Source of the DNA: an uncultured Eubacteriales bacterium
GTDB taxonomy: Bacteria; Bacillota; Clostridia; Christensenellales; Borkfalkiaceae
Assembly (NCBI GenBank): GCA_902767455.1
Contig: CACXHH010000024.1
Coordinates: 1 to 19,070 of the forward strand
Length of the DNA: 19,070 bases
Direction of reading: 5' to 3'
In this document: positions 14,514 to 19,070 of the stretch, one piece after another
Layout: every line of letters starts with the position of its first letter
Numbering within the stretch: position 1 is the first letter of the stretch
The notes under the pieces: model-generated
The model's input: the letters and a program-made list of their open reading frames with translations, nothing else
Databases searched by the model: none
Told to the model about the DNA's origin: nothing
Translations under genes and position numbers: made by a program

Positions 14514-15989
14514 ATGAAAAAAAGTGCAGGAGTATTGTTGCCCGTTTTCGAGCTTCCGAGCAAATACGGGATAGGCTCGTTCGGCAAATGGGCGTATACT
14601 TTCGTTGATTTTTTGAAAAAATCGGGGCAAACGTACTGGCAGATATTGCCGCTCGTTCAGACGGGCTTCGGCGATTCTCCTTACCAGACGGTCTGCGATA
14701 ATTCGGGCAATCCGTTTTTTATCGACCTTGAAATACTGCGCGGCAAAAGACTTCTTACCTACCGCGAAGTAGAAAAGGCGATAGATAAGTCTGACAAAAT
14801 AGATTACGAAAAGCTCACGGCGGAAAGGTTTCCGCTTCTTCGCGTTGCGTTTTCGCGGTTCGATAAGTCGGACAGGGCTTTCCGCGCCTTCGTCAAAAAG
14901 GGCGAATACGCAGATTACGCTCTGTTTATGGCGCTTTCGCAAAAGTTCTCGGCTCCCTGGTACGAGTGGCCTACGGAGTATAAGACGAGAAACGCCGCCG
15001 CGCTCGAAGAGTTCGCCGAACTGAACAAGGACGAAATTCTTTTCTGGCAGTTTTTGCAATACGAGTTCCGCGAGCAGTACGAAGCGCTCAAAAAATACGC
15101 CAACTCCAAAGGTATTTATATTATAGGCGATCTTCCGCTGTACGTCGCGCTCCACTCCGTGGACGTGTGGACGGCGCCCGAAAACTTTTTGCTCGACGAG
15201 AACTATAAACCCAAAAAGGCGGCGGGCGTTCCGCCCGATTATTTCTCGGCTGACGGTCAGCTTTGGGGTAACCCCGTATATAACTACGATTATCAGCGCG
15301 CGGACGGCTTTAAGTTCTGGAAGAAGCGCATGGAATACGTTCGTTCGATATACGATTACGTGCGCATAGACCACTTCCGCGGGCTGGACAGGTTCTGGGC
15401 TGTCGATGCAAACAGCGTGACCGCTCGCAACGGCGAGTGGGTCAACGCGCCCGGTCGCGAGATATTCGCGGCAGTCGGCACGGAAAAGATACTTGCCGAA
15501 GATCTCGGCATGCTCGACGACGGAGTCAAGAACTTTATAAGAGAACTCGGCGTTCCGGGAATGAAGGTCTTGTCTTTTGCTTTCGACAGCGGCGACGATA
15601 ATCTGTATCTGCCGTGGAACGTCAACGAAAATTCCGTCGTATATACGGGCACGCACGATAACGACACGCTCGTCGGGCACTTCAAGAGTTTAAGCAAAGA
15701 AAGGCTTGCTCACGAAAAGGAAATGATCAAAAAGTCGCTCGACTATCTCGGCATATACCGTAACGTGACCGGGATATATTCACTTTGCGAAGCCGTGACC
15801 GATATCGCTTACGCGTGCGCAAGCTCGATCGCCATCGTGCCGCTTCACGACTTTTTGAATCTCGACGGCGAATACCGCATCAACACCCCGGGCGTTATAG
15901 GGTGCTGGCGCGTTCGCCTTAAAGAGAGCGTTTTAACGGACACTCTCGCGTCGCTCATCAAGAGAAAAACCAAGCGTTTCGACAGATGA
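14514..15989 (+). CDS. malQ: 4-alpha-glucanotransferase (MalQ, GH77)
   Basis: Cytoplasmic amylomaltase / disproportionating enzyme that transfers alpha-1,4-glucan segments between maltooligosaccharides and releases glucose, in glycogen or starch breakdown. At 491 residues it is a typical single-domain bacterial GH77. It starts KKSAGVLLPVFELPSKYGIG. Catalytic residues are the nucleophile Asp286 (VRIDHFRG), acid/base Glu329 (AEDLG) and Asp382 (GTHDNDT). Other family blocks are SPYQ (55-58) and GDLPLYVALHSVDVW. GAAGG (14502-14506) lies 7 nt before the ATG. No other glycan gene adjoins it. Control is probably through the promoter and tandem repeat just upstream. Confidence 0.95.
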   Translation: MKKSAGVLLPVFELPSKYGIGSFGKWAYTFVDFLKKSGQTYWQILPLVQTGFGDSPYQTVCDNSGNPFFIDLEILRGKRLLTYREVEKAIDKSDKIDYEKLTAERFPLLRVAFSRFDKSDRAFRAFVKKGEYADYALFMALSQKFSAPWYEWPTEYKTRNAAALEEFAELNKDEILFWQFLQYEFREQYEALKKYANSKGIYIIGDLPLYVALHSVDVWTAPENFLLDENYKPKKAAGVPPDYFSADGQLWGNPVYNYDYQRADGFKFWKKRMEYVRSIYDYVRIDHFRGLDRFWAVDANSVTARNGEWVNAPGREIFAAVGTEKILAEDLGMLDDGVKNFIRELGVPGMKVLSFAFDSGDDNLYLPWNVNENSVVYTGTHDNDTLVGHFKSLSKERLAHEKEMIKKSLDYLGIYRNVTGIYSLCEAVTDIAYACASSIAIVPLHDFLNLDGEYRINTPGVIGCWRVRLKESVLTDTLASLIKRKTKRFDR

Positions 15990-16075
15990 TCGTAATTGAC
16001 GAAAAACGTCGATAACGAAGTTATTTAAAGACTTATCGTAAAAATTCGTCGTGTATTCGACCGTGAAGGTGTATT
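15990..16075 (+). other. malQ-LRR gap with two small hairpins
   Basis: TTGACG (15996-16001), loop AAAAA and CGTCGA (16007-16012) form one stem; ATAAC (16012-16016) and GTTAT (16020-16024) form an overlapping second. Neither is a convincing terminator. TTGACG could be a -35 box, but no good -10 box follows at the right distance. A GAAGGTG ribosome binding site precedes the next gene. Confidence 0.3.
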
Positions 16076-16819
16076 ATGAACAAGGAAAAGACGATCGTTT
16101 TTAAACGGCTGCGTAAAATTTGCGCGGTCATACTGTCGTTGACGTGCGCGTTCACGCTTATTTCGTGCGCAGAAAAAGACGACGAGCCTATCGTAGAGCC
16201 CGAATATTACACCGAAGGGCTTGTGTTCAACGAAGCCGACGATTTAAAAACGTGTCAGGTGTCGGGCTACGTGGGAACGGACGAAGAAGTCGTTATTCCG
16301 AACGAGTACAGGTTCACGCCCGTCGACGCGATACGCGAAAGCGCCTTTGAAGGCAACGACAGGATAGTTTCCGTAAAAATACCCGATAACGTTCTCGAAA
16401 TAGGCGAGTTTGCGTTTTACGGTTGTTTGTCGCTTAAAATAATCGACGTCGGCAACGGCGTTGAAAAGATAGGCGACTCGGCTTTCAAGAACTGTAATTC
16501 GGCAACGCTTATCAAGATAGGCGACGGGGTAACGACCATCGAAGAAGACGCCTTCGGCTCGTGTTCGGCGGTAACGCGGATAATTCTCGGAAAAAGCGTC
16601 GTGAGTATAGGCGATTTCGCTTTTGACAGGTGTTCTTCCCTGACGGCTGTGTTCTACTTCGGCGACGAACAATCGAAAGAAAAAATATCTTACGAAACGT
16701 ATTTCAACACCCCGCTCGATAAGGCGAGCTGGTATTATTATTCGGAAACGCGCCCGCAGGAAAACGCGGGGGCGTACTGGTATTACGACGAAGAAAAATC
16801 GCCCGTTATATGGGCTTAA
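16076..16819 (+). CDS. BspA-type leucine-rich repeat lipoprotein
   Basis: A 247-residue secreted protein. It has a positively charged N-terminus, a hydrophobic stretch and a lipobox LISC (Cys31), so it is probably a lipid-anchored surface protein. Residues about 60-205 contain four to five LRR_5 / BspA repeats of about 23 residues with the pattern I-xx-xAFxxCxSLxxIxIxxxVxxIG (for example EIGEFAFYGCLSLKIIDVG and KIGDSAFKNCNSATLIKIG). The aromatic tail WYYYSE...YWYYDEEKSPVIWA is a recurrent end of this family in gut anaerobes. BspA-like repeats are associated with adhesion or binding, but the ligand here is unknown. It is unusually short for the family. Confidence 0.85.
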   Translation: MNKEKTIVFKRLRKICAVILSLTCAFTLISCAEKDDEPIVEPEYYTEGLVFNEADDLKTCQVSGYVGTDEEVVIPNEYRFTPVDAIRESAFEGNDRIVSVKIPDNVLEIGEFAFYGCLSLKIIDVGNGVEKIGDSAFKNCNSATLIKIGDGVTTIEEDAFGSCSAVTRIILGKSVVSIGDFAFDRCSSLTAVFYFGDEQSKEKISYETYFNTPLDKASWYYYSETRPQENAGAYWYYDEEKSPVIWA

Positions 16820-16844
16820 ATAAAATACAAGGCGGAGTTTCCTT

Positions 16845-17780
16845 ATGGAAAAACGAAAAAGAAGGCTGAAAGACAGGAAAGACGGTTATTACGTTTACGA
16901 TCTCGATAGCATGCATAAGTTTATGCCGTATCTTCTTCCGAACAGAGCCGACAACGAAGCCGTGCTCAATACCCGTTTCGATATGACTAACGCGGTGGAA
17001 TATCTTGCGAAAAAGAATTCCGTGCCGCAGGCGGACGGTTTCAAGTATACTATTTTTCATCTTTTCGTCGCGGCGTTCGCCAAGACTATAACGATGCGCC
17101 CGCTTCTCAACAGATTTATACAAGGTCGCCGCGTTTACGACAGAAAATTTCTTGCCGTAACTTTCGTAGTTAAAAAGCAGTTCACCGACGGAAGCCACGA
17201 GGCGCTCGCAATATTAAGGCTGGGTGAGAACGCCGATAAAAGCCCTATCGAAGAAGTCCACGACAAGATACACGACGTGGTTTACGATATACGAGTCAAA
17301 AACAAGACCGACTCCACCACCGGCATTATCGACAAGCTCACGAAACTTCCGCGTTTTTTGCTTAAATTCGTGACATGGTGTCTTAAAACGATGGACTATC
17401 TCGGCTGGACGCCTATGTCGCTCATCAAGGACGACCCGTATTTTTGCACGCTGTTTTTGTCTAATCTCGGCTCGATAAAGATGGACGCCGATTATCATCA
17501 CCTTGCAAACTACGGCACCAACTCGATTTTTTCAATAATAGGCGAAATGAAAAAACGCCCCTTCTTTTCGGACGACGGAACTTACGAGATGAAGCAGTCG
17601 GTCGATCTCGGGCTTACGATAGACGAAAGGATAGCCGACGGCGTTTATTTTGCGAAATCCGTAAAGATACTTAAAAAACTCGTTGAAAACCCCGAGCTTT
17701 TAGATCTTCCTTACGACGAAGAAATAGACGTAGGCGACGTGTGCGGTAAGCCCGCTTTTGCGGACAAGGCGCAGTCCTGA
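16845..17780 (+). CDS. Stand-alone 2-oxoacid dehydrogenase E2 / CAT-fold acyltransferase-like protein
   Basis: A 311-residue protein resembling the catalytic domain of 2-oxoacid dehydrogenase E2 and chloramphenicol acetyltransferase, but with no lipoyl or E1/E3-binding domain, so it is not a dehydrogenase subunit. Recognisable parts are FHLFVAAFAKTITMRPLLNRF (71-91), CTLFLSNLGSIKMDADYHHL (201-220), NYGTNSIFSIIGE (222-234) and the terminal motif IDERIADGVYFA (259-270). The last aligns with the E2 motif DHRxxDG but has Glu261 where the catalytic His stands. From memory, related clostridial proteins also read DERxxDG, so this looks like a subfamily trait. No membrane helix is clear. Likely role: CoA-dependent acyl transfer or acyl-ester handling with the ligase encoded next. 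GGCGGAG precedes the ATG. Confidence 0.75.
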   Translation: MEKRKRRLKDRKDGYYVYDLDSMHKFMPYLLPNRADNEAVLNTRFDMTNAVEYLAKKNSVPQADGFKYTIFHLFVAAFAKTITMRPLLNRFIQGRRVYDRKFLAVTFVVKKQFTDGSHEALAILRLGENADKSPIEEVHDKIHDVVYDIRVKNKTDSTTGIIDKLTKLPRFLLKFVTWCLKTMDYLGWTPMSLIKDDPYFCTLFLSNLGSIKMDADYHHLANYGTNSIFSIIGEMKKRPFFSDDGTYEMKQSVDLGLTIDERIADGVYFAKSVKILKKLVENPELLDLPYDEEIDVGDVCGKPAFADKAQS

Positions 17781-17796
17781 ATTTCTGACCCCCCGT

Positions 17797-17820
17797 ATAA
17801 GTCGTTTAACGCTTATTTTT
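17797..17820 (+). terminator. Possible weak terminator or attenuator before the ligase gene
   Basis: ATAAG (17797-17801) plus CGTT (17803-17806) can pair with AACG (17808-17811) plus CTTAT (17812-17816), with T17802 bulged. A T run follows (17817-17820, then ACTTTT). The loop is very tight, so a few central pairs must open. It may only partly reduce read-through to the ligase gene. Confidence 0.45.
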
Positions 17821-17828
17821 ACTTTTAA

Positions 17829-17855
17829 GACGATATCTATCGTCACGGTGACCGT
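17829..17855. promoter_or_regulatory. Overlapping palindromes directly upstream of the ligase start
   Basis: GACGATA / TATCGTC (17829-17844, 2-bp spacer) is followed by GTCAC-G-GTGAC (17842-17852) and ACGGT-G-ACCGT (17845-17855), which ends exactly at the ATG. They could be operator half-sites or an RNA hairpin covering the weak ribosome binding site (GGTGA). No regulator is assigned. Confidence 0.4.
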
Positions 17856-19070
17856 ATGCCGGAAGAGAAAAACGCCCCGTGGATCAAAAACTACGGTAAG
17901 ATAAAATTTCATCTTGAATATCCCGTCGGCTCGATGTCCGACGTGGTTTTTGCTACCGCCGACGAAAACGCCGACAGCGTGGCGGTGTCGTGTAACGGAA
18001 CGAAAGTTACTTACAAGGCTTTGAAGAAAAGAATCGTCGAAACGGCGAAAGCGTATCTGTCGATAGGCGTTAAGCCGGGCGACGTGGTGACTTTATGTAT
18101 GCCCAACCTATTGCAGACGGTGTATTCACTTTACGCTTTGAACTATATCGGCGCGATCGTTTCCATGATACACCCCCTTTCAGCCGAAGCTGAGATCGCG
18201 CATTATCTTAAAGAAGTACGTTCTGAATACGTTCTCACTCTTTACGATTTTTACGATAAAATAGTCGAAGCCGAAAAGCTCGTCGACGTTAAAACGGTCG
18301 TTTTAAGCGGCGCGGCGGACGAGCTGGGCTTTTTTAAAAAGTCGGTCTATAACTTCGTAAACGGCAAAAAACGCAATTTAAAAAACAACGTGGTGACCTG
18401 GAAAGAGCTAAAACGCCGCGCAAAAAGGATAAAGGACGTCAAGCCGTATCGTCTTGACGAAAATGAAACCGCCGTGATACTTTTCAGCGGCGGCACGACG
18501 GGTATGACGAAGGGCGTAAGGCTTTCGAGTAAGAATTTCAACTCGCAGGCGGCGCAGACGGAAGCCATGTGTTCAAAACCCGTTCGTCACAAAAAGATGC
18601 TTGCCGCAATGCCGTGTTTTCACGGATTCGGGCTGGGCGTGTGCGTACACACCATGCTTGTTGCGGGCGGCGAGTCCATGCTCGTTCCGCGCTTCAACGT
18701 AAAGGAATACGCCGAGCTTATCAAAAAGCGCAAGCCCAACTATATCGCGGGCGTTCCCACGCTTTACGAAGCTCTCACCCGCGGCAACTACCTTGACGGC
18801 GTGGATTTAAGCTGTCTTATGGGCGTGTTTTCGGGCGGCGATAAACTTACGGCGGATCTCAAAAAGAAGTTCGATAAATTTCTTGCCGACCACGGCGCGA
18901 CGGTAAAGGTGCGCGAAGGTTACGGAATGACCGAATGCGTCGCGGCGAGCTGCCTTACCCCGTACGACAGAGAAAAGGAAGGCAGTATCGGTTTTCCCTT
19001 TCCCGACACTTATTACGCGATATGTAAACCGGGCACGATCGAGCCGCTTCCGTACGGCGCGGAAGGCGAA
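17856..19070 (+). CDS. AMP-dependent acyl-CoA synthetase/ligase, partial (right edge)
   Basis: The first 405 codons of an ANL-superfamily adenylate-forming enzyme; the frame is open to the end of the window, so the small C-terminal domain is missing. It starts MPEEKNAPWIKNYGKIKFHL and has no signal peptide. The P-loop A3 motif is SGGTTGMTKG (211-220), MPCFHGFGLG lies near 250, and the A5 motif YGMTE is at 356-360, followed by GSIGFPFPDT. This is the layout of fatty or carboxylic acid CoA ligases, which make an acyl-AMP and then an acyl-CoA, but the substrate cannot be read. The start is the first ATG after an in-frame stop at 17826. It probably works with the preceding acyltransferase-like protein. 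Confidence 0.9.
   Translation, partial: MPEEKNAPWIKNYGKIKFHLEYPVGSMSDVVFATADENADSVAVSCNGTKVTYKALKKRIVETAKAYLSIGVKPGDVVTLCMPNLLQTVYSLYALNYIGAIVSMIHPLSAEAEIAHYLKEVRSEYVLTLYDFYDKIVEAEKLVDVKTVVLSGAADELGFFKKSVYNFVNGKKRNLKNNVVTWKELKRRAKRIKDVKPYRLDENETAVILFSGGTTGMTKGVRLSSKNFNSQAAQTEAMCSKPVRHKKMLAAMPCFHGFGLGVCVHTMLVAGGESMLVPRFNVKEYAELIKKRKPNYIAGVPTLYEALTRGNYLDGVDLSCLMGVFSGGDKLTADLKKKFDKFLADHGATVKVREGYGMTECVAASCLTPYDREKEGSIGFPFPDTYYAICKPGTIEPLPYGAEGE

Noticed and set aside
14415..15680. Long minus-strand open frame opposite malQ, and others opposite rnfC, rnfD and dnaX.
   Set aside because: They mirror the codon pattern of well-recognised + strand genes, give proteins of no recognisable family and lack ribosome binding sites.

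Overview
The window reads as one stretch of a low-redox-potential, anaerobic Bacillota (Clostridia-type) chromosome. The evidence is the Rnf gene order C-D-G-E-A-B, strong AAGGAGG-type ribosome binding sites, sigma-A-type promoters (TTGACA / TATAAT), a SigH-like factor next to mrnC and rlmB, and a dnaX-ybaB-recR cluster. A BspA-type leucine-rich-repeat lipoprotein would fit a gut or other host-associated habitat, but that is inference. All 21 genes lie on the + strand; the last one runs off the right edge. No tRNA, rRNA, insertion sequence, phage gene or CRISPR array was seen.

Region 1 (about 99-8321) is an energy-conservation operon. A perfect consensus promoter precedes apbE (FMN transferase), a NusG domain II membrane protein, a Gx-type small membrane transporter, and then rnfC, rnfD, rnfG, rnfE, rnfA and rnfB. 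Most of these genes overlap by 1-8 bases. The Rnf complex couples ferredoxin:NAD+ electron transfer to Na+ or H+ transport. ApbE supplies the covalent FMN of its outward-facing subunit RnfG. A patatin-like phospholipase gene follows and a strong intrinsic terminator closes the region.

Region 2 (8322-14301) is housekeeping. The 276-base gap 8285-8560 holds three perfect DnaA boxes, two of them forming a 15-bp inverted repeat. It is followed by a CwlD-like cell-wall amidase. A second promoter (extended -10) then leads into mrnC (Mini-RNase III), rlmB (23S rRNA 2'-O-methyltransferase) and a SigH-like sigma factor, followed by dnaX, ybaB and recR and a terminator. This joins two gene groups that are separate in Bacillus subtilis.

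Region 3 (14302-19070) is metabolic and surface-related. A strong promoter whose transcribed leader carries a 25/26-bp tandem repeat drives malQ (4-alpha-glucanotransferase). Next come a small LRR lipoprotein, a stand-alone E2/CAT-fold acyltransferase-like protein with no lipoyl domain, and the first 405 codons of an AMP-forming acyl-CoA synthetase-like enzyme. The last two genes may form an uncharacterised acyl activation and transfer pair.

The observations most worth following are the DnaA-box cluster far from any dnaA gene in view, an RnfD without a recognisable flavinylation motif, the E2-like protein with Glu where the catalytic His is expected, and the tandem repeat at the malQ transcription start.
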